Below are positions 52,438 through 61,968 of a stretch of 64,000 nt of DNA, piece after piece. How positions within the stretch are numbered: position 1 is the first letter of the stretch; every line of letters starts with the position of its first letter. A model generated the notes under the pieces. That model saw only the letters and a list, made by a program, of their open reading frames with translations, was not told where the DNA came from and did no database searches. This DNA comes from JBFHIJ01 sp963678775. Lineage in GTDB: Bacteria > Bacteroidota > Ignavibacteria > Kapaibacteriales > UBA2268. The position numbers were made by a program, and so were the translations under genes. The stretch spans positions 248,001-312,000 of the forward strand of contig CAXXGR010000010.1 in assembly GCA_963678775.2 (NCBI GenBank). Reading direction: 5' to 3'.

Positions 52438-53903
52438 TGAGAATAATATTTTTAATAGTTATTATTAGTTCAGTTTTTACACGAATTACAGTAGCAAAGG
52501 AAATGGATTTGCAGGAGTGCATATCCTATGCGCAAAAGAACAGTGATGCGGCAAAAGTTGCAGAGAAGCAATTTTTAGCAAATATTTGGGATTTTAAAGC
52601 TTTTAAATCATCATACTTGCCACAATTCAACCTGTCTGGTTCGGCACCTGGCATGGAACGTACTATTTCACCGGTAATTCAAGATGATGGGTCAGAGGTG
52701 TTTAGGTCAAGAAACCGTATGTATTCTAATTTAAATTTACGAGTAAGCCAGAGACTTGCTTTGACAGGTACTCAGTTTTACGTAGGTTCAAATATTAGCA
52801 GAATAGACCAGTATGGTGATTATGCTAATAATTACTGGTCAGCCACTCCTATTCAAATTGGTATTACTCAGCCACTATTTAAAGTAAATACTTATAAGTG
52901 GGATAATATTATAGAAGATATGAGCTATGAAAATATGAAGAAATCATACGCTGAAAGCATGGAAGATATTGCCATTGAAGTAACCTCAAAGTTTTTTGAT
53001 TTGTATATAGCTGAAATGAATATAAAAAATGCTCTAACAAATAAATTGAACAACGATACTCTTTATATGTTATCTGAAGGTAGATATAAGGTAGGGAAAA
53101 TAGCTGAAAATGATTTGCTACAGTCAGAACTTGCTAAACTGCAAAGTGAGGTAACATTAGAATCTGCGAAACTAAATTATGATAGGATATTAGAAGAATT
53201 TAAAATTTATATCGGACTAAAGTCGGAAGAAACCATTTCAATAATTCCAGAAACTACATTTGAAGCGTTTGATGTAGATGCTGATGTAGCAATGAAGCAA
53301 GCTTTAAAAAATCGCTCAGATATGACAAATTACAAAATCAGCGAAGAAAGAGCTAAAAAGAATTTAGAAGTTGCAAAGAGTAATAATAGTTTTACAGCAG
53401 ACATTTCAGCTTCTTTTGGTATGAATCAGACTGCAGGAGGTATCAAAGATGTTTATCAGGACTTGTTAGATCAGGAGCGTATAGATGTTAGTTTTTCAGT
53501 CCCTCTATTTCAATGGGGCAAATCTGATGCGGAAATAGAGTCTGCTATGGCAAACAAAGAGCGGGTAGAAATAAATAATCTACAAAATAAAAAACTATTT
53601 AAAACTCAAGTCAAATTTCAAACATTGACTTTCAAGCAGTTACAGAAACAAGTAATAATTGCAGCAAAATCTGATACTATAGCTCAAAAAAGATTTGATG
53701 TAGCATATAAAAGATTTATGATTGGGAAGATTGATATGAATGATTTATTCTTAGCTCAAAAAGAGAAAGATCAGGCATTTCAGACTTATATTTCAACACT
53801 CAAGAACTATTGGGTTTCATATTATAGATTGAGAAGAACAACATTGTTTGATTTTAAAACCAACTCAACAATAGAATATAAACTTTCCGCTTTTAAAAAA
53901 TAA
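52437..53903 (+). CDS. TolC-family outer-membrane efflux protein
   Basis: A 488-residue outer-membrane channel. Signal peptide at about 1-20 (ending ITVAKE); then MDLQECISYAQKNSDAAKVAEK opens the first of two repeats of long helices and barrel strands. QPLFKVNTYKWDN, SEGRYKVGKIAENDLLQSELAKLQ and FAVAYKRF-like DVAYKRFMIGKIDMNDLFLAQKEKDQA match the OEP family. The start at 52437 shares one base with the permease stop (TAATG), better than a longer frame that lies inside the permease gene. It completes the exporter at the outer membrane. Confidence 0.92.
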   Translation: MRIIFLIVIISSVFTRITVAKEMDLQECISYAQKNSDAAKVAEKQFLANIWDFKAFKSSYLPQFNLSGSAPGMERTISPVIQDDGSEVFRSRNRMYSNLNLRVSQRLALTGTQFYVGSNISRIDQYGDYANNYWSATPIQIGITQPLFKVNTYKWDNIIEDMSYENMKKSYAESMEDIAIEVTSKFFDLYIAEMNIKNALTNKLNNDTLYMLSEGRYKVGKIAENDLLQSELAKLQSEVTLESAKLNYDRILEEFKIYIGLKSEETISIIPETTFEAFDVDADVAMKQALKNRSDMTNYKISEERAKKNLEVAKSNNSFTADISASFGMNQTAGGIKDVYQDLLDQERIDVSFSVPLFQWGKSDAEIESAMANKERVEINNLQNKKLFKTQVKFQTLTFKQLQKQVIIAAKSDTIAQKRFDVAYKRFMIGKIDMNDLFLAQKEKDQAFQTYISTLKNYWVSYYRLRRTTLFDFKTNSTIEYKLSAFKK

Positions 53904-53951
53904 GTTTACTATATTTCAGTTTTTATATAGAAAACAATATTCGGAAAGAAG

Positions 53952-56018
53952 ATGAGCGAACTGTTTCATAAGATGTGTTTAGATTTTTTATTTGAGACAA
54001 ATACTAAATCTATATTTCTGATTAAAACATACAAGGAAAATTTTCTTGTAGAATTTCATGCAGATAGAGAGAAGATTGACTATGATATAGTTGAAATTCC
54101 GCATGATATTAGGAAGTTGGTTACTCAATATGTAAAGTCCAAAGATAAGCAAGAAGATTTAATATATTCTAAAGAGTTGGATAATTTAGGGAATAAATAT
54201 GTTGTTGTGCCTATTTCTTCCAAAGACCACCATAAAACTTATTTACTTATTGAAAATATAAATACTTACAACAAAAGAGAAGATATTGCCTTTTTTAAAT
54301 CCTTAAACTATCTAATTGAAACCATATTTACTCTTTACGATAAAGAACAAATGACAGATAATTTGGTGCAGCATAATATCTCAGACTATCATTTTAATCC
54401 TGAAATATTTGATTTTCCTTGCATTTTGATAAGTCCTTTTGAATCTAAGCCCAATGCAAAATTTTTGAGAAAATTTGGAATCTGTAATAGTATTACTGAG
54501 CTTAATTCTAAAGAACTAATACCAAATGAGATATTTGATTCTTTGAAAGAGAGTCAAAATTACTCTGATACTTATATTTTAGATTTTCCGGAAGAGTCTT
54601 ATCAAGTAATACTCAGTAAAAATAACTATGGAACTGTTCTTCAATTAATACATATAGACAACATCGCTGTTCCAAAAATAAAAGATGAAACTTATACTTT
54701 TTTCAGTGGATTGAGTCACGAACTTCGCACACCTTTAAACTCGATAATGGGTTATACTCAAATTCTCTCATCTAACTCAAATTTGTCTCAAGAAAATCAA
54801 CAAATATTACAGCATATTAGACAGAGCAGTGAAACCTTATTGCATTTAATCAATGATTTGCTTGATTTTAGTCGCGTTAATTCCGGTAACTACCAACCCA
54901 AAATAATGGAAATATCATCGAATATATTTTTTGACAGGACTATTAAAAAAGCTTTTGAAGAAGCCAGTTCGAGTATCGAACAGTTTGTTAAAGTAGATAG
55001 GAATTTACCAAGTGTTCTAATTGCTGATAAAAGTTTACTGAGCAGAATAATTACAGCTACTATTGGAAATGCGATTAAAAATACCCAAAAAGGATTTGTA
55101 AGGATAGAAATACATCTTATAGGTAAGACAGAAGAGAAAGCAAATATAAAGGTCGAAGTTAGTGACAGCGGGAATGGATTTAAAGATGAAGAGCTTAAAC
55201 TATTATTAAATCAATCCGATATGCCAATGCAAAGTAAAATACTGTATTCATATAAAAGGGTTATAAAATTAATTAGATTTTTAGGTGGCAGGGTTTATAT
55301 GGAGAGTAAATTACATATAGGCTCAAATTTTGGATTTGTGATTGAAATGCCTTATAAACGTTTAAATCAACAGCATAGTAATTTATATAGCGATATTGTA
55401 CATTACAAAGGTCCTGCAAAAAAAATAATGTTAGTGGATGATGACTTCAAAAATCGGCTGCTTCTTTCTACAGTACTTTCTCCTTTAGGCTTTGAAATAG
55501 AGGAAGCTGAAAATGGGATAGAAGCAATTGAAATTGCAAAAACTTTTATTCCTGATTTAGTGCTTATTGACTATTTTATGCCGGGTATCACAGGTGTAGA
55601 AGCTGCAAATAGCATAAAAGAGATTTCTGAAGATATTAAATTTCTAATTCTGACAGGAAGAGACTTAGATAGGCAAAATGAAGAGTCATACTATGATTAT
55701 ATACTGAAGCCTTATGATTTCAATTTACTATTTGACAAAATCCAACAATACCTTAATCTTACTTGGGTTTACGACAAACAAGATAGAGTTGATAATATGA
55801 ATAATCAAGTTGTTATTTATCCTGAGCGTGCAGTCTTAGTATCACTTTACCAGTTTGCTTTAATAGGCGATATAAAAAGTCTTACAGCTGTATTAGATAA
55901 GTTGGAGCTTGGTAGTGCAAAATATGCTGCATTTACTCAAAGAATTAGAGAGTATGCTGCAAAATTCAAAATGAAAAGTATTAGAGAAATGTTGCGTCCA
56001 AATATAGATGAATTATAA
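53952..56018 (+). CDS. Hybrid histidine kinase with degraded ATP lid and C-terminal receiver
   Basis: A 688-residue cytoplasmic kinase. Residues 1-130 look GAF-like and 145-240 PAS-like. HisKA has His256 in GLSHELRTPLNSIMGY. In the ATPase domain the N box (GNAIKNT) and G1 box (DSGNGF) are present, but the G2 box GxGLGL is missing, replaced by DMPMQSKILYSYKRVI. The receiver (about 490-610) has Asp540 in LLIDYFMPGITG and the conserved Lys in YILKPYD. The last 70 residues are a helical tail seen on some hybrid kinases. It overlaps the sigma-54 activator gene by 1 bp, so the two form a pair. It may not bind ATP normally. Confidence 0.85.
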   Translation: MSELFHKMCLDFLFETNTKSIFLIKTYKENFLVEFHADREKIDYDIVEIPHDIRKLVTQYVKSKDKQEDLIYSKELDNLGNKYVVVPISSKDHHKTYLLIENINTYNKREDIAFFKSLNYLIETIFTLYDKEQMTDNLVQHNISDYHFNPEIFDFPCILISPFESKPNAKFLRKFGICNSITELNSKELIPNEIFDSLKESQNYSDTYILDFPEESYQVILSKNNYGTVLQLIHIDNIAVPKIKDETYTFFSGLSHELRTPLNSIMGYTQILSSNSNLSQENQQILQHIRQSSETLLHLINDLLDFSRVNSGNYQPKIMEISSNIFFDRTIKKAFEEASSSIEQFVKVDRNLPSVLIADKSLLSRIITATIGNAIKNTQKGFVRIEIHLIGKTEEKANIKVEVSDSGNGFKDEELKLLLNQSDMPMQSKILYSYKRVIKLIRFLGGRVYMESKLHIGSNFGFVIEMPYKRLNQQHSNLYSDIVHYKGPAKKIMLVDDDFKNRLLLSTVLSPLGFEIEEAENGIEAIEIAKTFIPDLVLIDYFMPGITGVEAANSIKEISEDIKFLILTGRDLDRQNEESYYDYILKPYDFNLLFDKIQQYLNLTWVYDKQDRVDNMNNQVVIYPERAVLVSLYQFALIGDIKSLTAVLDKLELGSAKYAAFTQRIREYAAKFKMKSIREMLRPNIDEL

Positions 56019-57565
56019 TGCAAAAAAAAGAATATAAAGCTACTATTTTGATTGTTGACGATATTCCTGATAATATTGGAGTATTGCTTGATTTTCTTAT
56101 GGATAAACAGTTTAGGGTCCTTGTTGCAGAGGACGGAGAAAGTGCAATAGAGCAAGTTACTTTTCTTAAACCAGATTTAATACTTCTCGACGTTATGATG
56201 CCGGGAATCGATGGTTTTGAAACTTGTAAGAGACTTAAAGACAGCCCTGCGACTTCTGACGTACCTGTGATATTTATGACAGCTCTGTCAGATTTGGATG
56301 ATAAAGTGCGAGGTTTTAATTCTGGTGCCGTTGATTATATCACTAAACCAATTCAGCATGAAGAAGTATTAGCCAGAATAAACACACATTTGTCTCTACA
56401 GCAGCTAAGCAGAGAGTTGCTAAAAGCCAATGATGAATTGGAATTACGAGTTAATAATCGAACAGCTGAACTCCGAAAAATGAATACAAAGCTTGAAGAA
56501 CAGATACATGAAAGAAAACGAGCAGAGTTGAAGTTAAAACAAACAGTGGATGAGTTAGAGAAGTTAAAAAATAAACTTCAGGAAGAAAATATTTACTTAA
56601 AACAAGAAATAAAAATACAGCACAATTTCGAAGAGATTATCAGTCAGAGTCCCAAATTGACTAATGTATTGAAACAATTAGAGCAGGTTGCAAAAACTGA
56701 CTCAACTGTATTAATATTAGGTGAAACCGGTACAGGAAAGGAATTAATTGCCAGAGCTGTCCATAATATTTCGAATAGAAGGAAACAACCACTTGTAAAA
56801 GTTAACTGCGCAGCATTACCGGCAAATTTAATTGAGTCTGAACTGTTTGGTCATGAAAAAGGAGCTTTTACAGGAGCATTAACTAGAAAGATTGGCCGAT
56901 TTGAGTTAGCTAGTAACGGAACAATATTTTTAGATGAAATTGGTGACCTGCCTCTTGAGTTACAATCAAAACTGCTGAGAGTTTTGCAAGAAGGAGAATT
57001 TGAAAGGTTAGGAAATCCTCAGACTATAAAAGTAAATGCTAGGGTTATTGCTGCTACAAACAGAATCCTGGAAGATCAGGTAAAAAAAGGTGAGTTTAGA
57101 GAAGATTTATATTATAGACTTAACGTATTTCCATTGCATATTCCGGCACTTCGAGAAAGAGACACAGATATACCTATTCTTGTAAAGCACTTTATAAGTA
57201 AGTACTCAAAAAAAATGGGTAGAGAGATTGACAAAGTACCTTCTAGAGTGATGGAAGCTTTTATGCAATACTCATGGCCCGGCAATGTAAGGGAGTTAGA
57301 AAACGTCATAGAAAGAGCTGTTATTCTTTCTGAAAATGGGATACTCAATGTTGATGACAAGTTCATAAATGCAGATACTTCCTCTAATGAAGTCCGTAAT
57401 ACTAAAACTATTAAAGAATTTGAAAAAGAGCATATAATAAAAGCTTTGGAGGATTGTAAATATACGATTGAAGGTAGAAAAGGCGCTGCGAAAATATTAG
57501 GGATGCCACCAAGCACTTTAAGAGATAGAATGAAAAAATATAAGATAGTTAAACCTGGTTATTGA
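56018..57565 (+). CDS. Sigma-54-dependent response regulator with PleD-like receiver and long coiled coil
   Basis: A 515-residue NtrC-type activator. Receiver 1-125 (Asp58 in LLDVMMPGIDG; Lys in YITKPIQ), a coiled coil 130-205 (LRKMNTKLEEQIHERKRAEL), the AAA+ domain with Walker A GETGTGKE (235-242), sigma-54 contact loop GAFTGA (282-287), Walker B TIFLDEIGDL, R-finger region FREDLYYRLNVFPLHIPALRER, and a Fis-type helix-turn-helix at the end (GAAKILGMPPSTLRDRMKK). Its receiver and coiled coil resemble the hybrid kinase at 23182 more than usual NtrC. Target promoters are not known. Confidence 0.93.
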   Translation: MQKKEYKATILIVDDIPDNIGVLLDFLMDKQFRVLVAEDGESAIEQVTFLKPDLILLDVMMPGIDGFETCKRLKDSPATSDVPVIFMTALSDLDDKVRGFNSGAVDYITKPIQHEEVLARINTHLSLQQLSRELLKANDELELRVNNRTAELRKMNTKLEEQIHERKRAELKLKQTVDELEKLKNKLQEENIYLKQEIKIQHNFEEIISQSPKLTNVLKQLEQVAKTDSTVLILGETGTGKELIARAVHNISNRRKQPLVKVNCAALPANLIESELFGHEKGAFTGALTRKIGRFELASNGTIFLDEIGDLPLELQSKLLRVLQEGEFERLGNPQTIKVNARVIAATNRILEDQVKKGEFREDLYYRLNVFPLHIPALRERDTDIPILVKHFISKYSKKMGREIDKVPSRVMEAFMQYSWPGNVRELENVIERAVILSENGILNVDDKFINADTSSNEVRNTKTIKEFEKEHIIKALEDCKYTIEGRKGAAKILGMPPSTLRDRMKKYKIVKPGY

Positions 57566-57658
57566 CAGATTTATTTTTTTAACAGTTCCTATATTGTTAA
57601 ATTTGTATTCTAGGTAAAGTAGATATAATATTTTTAATATAAATCAATGGTTATTGAC

Positions 57659-59359
57659 ATGAGACTTAGCAAATACTTTATTCCAACCTTAAAAGAAGTT
57701 ACTGCTGATGTACAAATGCCTTCTCACAAGTTAATGGTTCGATCCGGTATGGTTCGTCAGTTAGCTGCAGGAGTTTTTTCCTGGCTACCTATGGGGCATA
57801 TTGTTCTTAAAAAAGTAATGAATATTTTGAGAAATGAAATTGACAGCATCGGTGGGCAAGAATTTTTACTTCCTGCGTTAAATCCTATTGATATTTGGGA
57901 AGAAACGAATAGAGTAGAAGCTATGGGTGATGTGATGTTTCATATCAAAAACCGTGATGGCTTGATACTTGCTCCAACTCATGAAGAGGTTATAACTTAT
58001 CATGCTCGCCAGCACGTAAAATCTTACCGTGATATGCCTATGGTTTGGTATCAAATTCAAACAAAATTTAGAAATGAACCAAGACCTAAATCAGGTGTTT
58101 TAAGAGGGCGCCAGTTTATAATGAAAGACGCTTATTCGCTTGATTCTTCTTGGGAAGGTTTAGATGAAAACTACCAAAAACATTATGAAGCATATTGCAA
58201 TATTTTTAATACTTGTGGTATAAAATTCTTTGTAGTTGGTGCTTCAAGTGGTGCTATGGGAGGCAAGCAGTCTCAGGAGTTTATGGTAGAGTCAGATGCA
58301 GGTGAAGATTTATGTGCAATTTCTGATTCGGGCTATGCTGCAAATATAGAAGTTGCTACTTCTAAAGTCAATCCGGTTGGTAGAATTGCAGAAGACTTAG
58401 CAATCGAAGAGTTTGCGACTCCAAATGCTAAAAGCATAGACGACTTGGTAGAGCAGTATCATATACCGGAACATAGATGCGCTAAATCTGTTGTATACAT
58501 GGTAGACGACAAGCCAATAATAATTCTTATGCGTGGAAATGATGAGCTGAATGAAAATAAATTAGAATCAATTTTAGGTACTAATATTTTCAGACCTGCT
58601 ACATCTGAAGAGTTAATCACATACACAGGTGCAAATGGTGGTTCCATCGGTCCTGTTAATCTTAAAACAAATATACGCGTAATTGCTGATAATCTACTTA
58701 AAGATGCTAATGGATTAGTTTCCGGAGCTAACAAAGATGGTTATCATTATAAAAATATTGATTTTGCTCGTGATGTAGAGATTAAAGAATACTACGATCT
58801 TCGTACTATCAAAGAGGGTGAACCTAACCCAATGGATGGAGAGCCTATCCGAATTGTAAAAGCTATTGAACTTGGACATATTTTCAAGCTTGGTACAAAA
58901 TATTCCGATGCAATGGGGGCTACATTCCTTGACTCTGATGGCAAAGAAAAGCCAATTATCATGGGTAGTTATGGAATAGGTGTGGAAAGAGTAATTGCTT
59001 GCTATATCGAACAAAACTATGATAAATATGGTATTAAATGGAATAAAGAACTGACACCATTTAATGCTCATATTGTGGGACTTAATACGAAGAAATCCGA
59101 AGAAGTCAGAGAAGCTTGTGAAAAGCTTTATAACGAATTGCAATCTAATTCTTTGGATACAATTTATGATGATAGAGACGACAGCGTCGGTGTGAAGTTT
59201 AATGATGCTGATTTGTTAGGTGTTCCTATTCAGATAGTTGTTGGATCTAAAAATCTGGCTAATGGTCAAGTGGAAATTAAATATAGGGAATCCGGCGAAA
59301 AAATACTCGTCGGTTTGGAAGAAGCTTTAGCGAAGGTGAAGGCTTATTATTCAGCCTAA
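57659..59359 (+). CDS. proS: Prolyl-tRNA synthetase (bacterial type)
   Basis: A 566-residue class II synthetase. It begins MRLSKYFIPTLKEV and has SGMVRQLAAGVFSWLPMG, PTHEEVITYHARQHVKSYRDMP (motif 2 region), KFRNEPRPKSGVLRGRQFIMKDAYS, an editing (YbaK-like) insertion at about 235-400, GSYGIGVERVIACYIEQ (motif 3) and an anticodon-binding C-terminal domain (YDDRDDSVGVKFNDADLLGVP). The bacterial long form, not the archaeal one. The ATG at 57659 gives the family N-terminus; an ATG four codons upstream (57647) is possible. Confidence 0.96.
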   Translation: MRLSKYFIPTLKEVTADVQMPSHKLMVRSGMVRQLAAGVFSWLPMGHIVLKKVMNILRNEIDSIGGQEFLLPALNPIDIWEETNRVEAMGDVMFHIKNRDGLILAPTHEEVITYHARQHVKSYRDMPMVWYQIQTKFRNEPRPKSGVLRGRQFIMKDAYSLDSSWEGLDENYQKHYEAYCNIFNTCGIKFFVVGASSGAMGGKQSQEFMVESDAGEDLCAISDSGYAANIEVATSKVNPVGRIAEDLAIEEFATPNAKSIDDLVEQYHIPEHRCAKSVVYMVDDKPIIILMRGNDELNENKLESILGTNIFRPATSEELITYTGANGGSIGPVNLKTNIRVIADNLLKDANGLVSGANKDGYHYKNIDFARDVEIKEYYDLRTIKEGEPNPMDGEPIRIVKAIELGHIFKLGTKYSDAMGATFLDSDGKEKPIIMGSYGIGVERVIACYIEQNYDKYGIKWNKELTPFNAHIVGLNTKKSEEVREACEKLYNELQSNSLDTIYDDRDDSVGVKFNDADLLGVPIQIVVGSKNLANGQVEIKYRESGEKILVGLEEALAKVKAYYSA

Positions 59360-59389
59360 TATTTAATATAATCTGCTTATACTTAATTA

Positions 59390-59423
59390 TGACAGGTTGT
59401 CTTCTATATAAGGCAGCCTGTCA
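59390..59423 (+). terminator. Terminator after proS
   Basis: TGACAGGTTGTC (59390-59401) pairs with GGCAGCCTGTCA (59412-59423), with two G-U pairs; a moderately T-rich stretch follows before the next gene. Confidence 0.7.
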
Positions 59424-59452
59424 GTTTGTTACATATTTTGACAGGAGAAGAC

Positions 59453-60274
59453 ATGGCAGATATTGCAGATCTGCACATGCATACTATATATTCTGATGGT
59501 AAGCATTCACCTGAAGAGTTATTGCATTTGATCAAAGGTGCCGGCATAAAGGCATTTTCCATTACAGACCATGATACAGTTGATGGTATTAAACCTATGC
59601 TTGAGTTGCTTGATGGCAGTATTGAGTTTATACCGGGGATTGAAATTAGTTGTCATTACAACAAAAGGGAGATACATCTTTTAGGGTATGGCATTGATAT
59701 AGAAAGTGATTATTTATTAGAACATTTAGATGGTTTTAAAAAATCACGGGAAGAAAGAGCGAAAAAGATATTAACAAAATTACATGACTTGGATGTAGAT
59801 ATAGAACTTGAACAGATACAGGGAAGAACACCCAATAATACTATCGCTAGGCCTCACATAGCTGCAGAGCTCGTAACGCAAGGCTATGTAAATGACTTGA
59901 GAGAAGCTTTTTCAAGATATTTATATGATAATGGTCCGGCATATGAAGCAAAGGTGGAGTTTCCAATTGAAGAAGCAATTAAGCTTGTTAAAAAATCTGG
60001 TGGTATATCATCTATAGCACATCCGGGTAAAATGGTTTCTGAAAGTGATGTTCGTGACTTTTTTAGCATGGGTATGGACGGCTTGGAAGTAATTCATCCA
60101 AATCATTCATTATACTTGCAGAAAAAATATCATAACATTGCCAAAATGTTTAATGCTATTGAAACAGGTGGATCTGATTTTCATGGTCTCAAAGATTATG
60201 AAATGGGGAACTTAGGTAAATTTGGAATTCCATATTTAGTATTTCAAAAAATCAAGAAATATATTGAAGAATAG
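59453..60274 (+). CDS. PHP-domain phosphoesterase (RNase AM/YciV-like)
   Basis: A 273-residue metal-dependent hydrolase. It has ADLHMHTIYSDGKHSPEEL for metal binding, KAFSITDHDTVDGI, IPGIEISCHYN, HLLGYGID, IARPHIAAELV, ISSIAHPGK, GLEVIHPNHS and TGGSDFHG, the full PHP metal set. Relatives (YciV/RnaAM) hydrolyse 3',5'-bisphosphates or RNA 5' ends. The start at 59453 is set by AGGAG upstream; a longer frame begins inside the proS terminator region. dacB follows after 65 bp. Confidence 0.9.
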   Translation: MADIADLHMHTIYSDGKHSPEELLHLIKGAGIKAFSITDHDTVDGIKPMLELLDGSIEFIPGIEISCHYNKREIHLLGYGIDIESDYLLEHLDGFKKSREERAKKILTKLHDLDVDIELEQIQGRTPNNTIARPHIAAELVTQGYVNDLREAFSRYLYDNGPAYEAKVEFPIEEAIKLVKKSGGISSIAHPGKMVSESDVRDFFSMGMDGLEVIHPNHSLYLQKKYHNIAKMFNAIETGGSDFHGLKDYEMGNLGKFGIPYLVFQKIKKYIEE

Positions 60275-60339
60275 TTTTTTTTAGTGGAAGCTATTTGTTA
60301 ACTTCTTTACAGCATAAAGAATAAATAAACACCTATAAA

Positions 60340-61968
60340 ATGAAAACTATAACTCGTAGCATAGTTATCTATATCGGTATAGTATGTCTCTTTGTAAATT
60401 ATGCAAAATCACAAAATGTAGATTCTGCTAAGATATATAAAGAAACATATCTCCCGAGTTTTACACATGAAGATTCTACAAGCTCTTTAGATTCGTTTAT
60501 TGGCGAATTGAAAAGTGTTTTAAATAGTAGTAAATACATAAGCAGTGCTTCAAAAAGTATCGCTATCTATTCTTTAGATAGGGATACTCTTATTTATCAA
60601 GAAAATATGACTAAAGCACTAACTCCTGCCTCTACTACAAAGCTTGTGACTACCTTTTCTGCTATGTCTTACTTTGGTGCTGATTTTGATGTTACTACAT
60701 CCGTTTATACTAATGGTAAAGTCGATGCCGCTGGTGTTTTACACGGTGATATCATTATGGTAGGAAGGGGGGACGCATTGCTCTCCATAAAAGATATTGA
60801 CGTTCTTTCAGATGAACTTTTAAGTCTTGGGATTGATTCTATTACAGGTAGGTTTTTAGCTGATGATAGCTTCTTCGATAGCAAACGTATTAGGAAAGAA
60901 TATTCCGGAGATAAAGATCACGTTGTAAAACTTGCTCCACTTTCTGCTCTTGGAATGGAACGTAATACGGTTACCATGTTAATTTCTTCCGGTTCTTATC
61001 ATAATTCTAAATTAAATGTTCAGCTAATCCCAGAATCTGATGCATTCTCACTAAGTGTATCCGGTAAAACCAGAGGTGGTAAAAAGACAAAAGCATTTTT
61101 GAATTTAGATGATTATAATCAGAGTTTACCATACAGTATAGAGGATTATAGAGGAGATGCGCCTCCTATGCCGAGAAGAGTAAGAAGAACTGTAAAAATC
61201 AGGACCTCTTACAATGATAAAAATCAGAAACAACATTTTACAGTTTCCGGTTATCTAAAAGCAAATAGGCGAGCCTCATATTCATATTTTATGGATAATC
61301 CTGCGTTTGTAACGATAGGAGCACTGATGCACCGATTAAAAACTCAGGGAGTAAAGTTTAATAGTGCAATAGATACTATCAATATAAGAACTGCTAAAGA
61401 TACATTATACTTATTAGCAGAAACATCTAGGAACATGACCGAATATGCTGCCGCAATAAACAAAGAAAGTGATAATTTCCTTGCAGAAAACCTCTTCAAA
61501 CTAACTGGTGCTTTATTTGGCAACTATAACGATAACGCTGCAGGAGCTAAAGCTGTAAGAGATTCCGTATTCTTAAAAAATTCAATCTATTTTAAAAAAT
61601 GCCAAGTACATGATGGCTCAGGTTTATGTAGAAATAATCTTATTTCAGCTAATACTTTATTAGATATACTAAAATCTGCAAATAAGAGTGGTATGCAAGA
61701 AGCATTTGCTTCAACTCTTTCTATAGCAGGAGTGGATGGAACATTGAAAAAAAGAATGCGTAACACAGCTGCAGAGTCTAATTTAATAGCGAAAACCGGT
61801 ACTTTAAGGAATGCGAGCGCTTTAGCCGGATACTGCACTACCTTAGACGGAGAGCGGTTAGCTTTTGCATTTATCTTTAATGGCAGAAATATTCATTCTT
61901 ATAAGCAAACAGAAGATCTGTTAGGTAAACTTATGTCTCAATTTTTCTATTTCCATAAAGAACGATGA
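60340..61968 (+). CDS. dacB: D-alanyl-D-alanine carboxypeptidase/endopeptidase (PBP4, DacB type)
   Basis: A 542-residue class C penicillin-binding protein exported to the periplasm (signal 1-24). Active site SxxK is Ser98-Thr-Thr-Lys101; the SxN motif reads ESDNFLAENL; KTG is IAKTGTLRNA; a PBP4 insertion lies between SxxK and SxN. It trims peptidoglycan peptides. Its stop overlaps the next start by 4 bp (ATGA), so the lone ABC permease is translationally coupled to it. Confidence 0.93.
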   Translation: MKTITRSIVIYIGIVCLFVNYAKSQNVDSAKIYKETYLPSFTHEDSTSSLDSFIGELKSVLNSSKYISSASKSIAIYSLDRDTLIYQENMTKALTPASTTKLVTTFSAMSYFGADFDVTTSVYTNGKVDAAGVLHGDIIMVGRGDALLSIKDIDVLSDELLSLGIDSITGRFLADDSFFDSKRIRKEYSGDKDHVVKLAPLSALGMERNTVTMLISSGSYHNSKLNVQLIPESDAFSLSVSGKTRGGKKTKAFLNLDDYNQSLPYSIEDYRGDAPPMPRRVRRTVKIRTSYNDKNQKQHFTVSGYLKANRRASYSYFMDNPAFVTIGALMHRLKTQGVKFNSAIDTINIRTAKDTLYLLAETSRNMTEYAAAINKESDNFLAENLFKLTGALFGNYNDNAAGAKAVRDSVFLKNSIYFKKCQVHDGSGLCRNNLISANTLLDILKSANKSGMQEAFASTLSIAGVDGTLKKRMRNTAAESNLIAKTGTLRNASALAGYCTTLDGERLAFAFIFNGRNIHSYKQTEDLLGKLMSQFFYFHKER

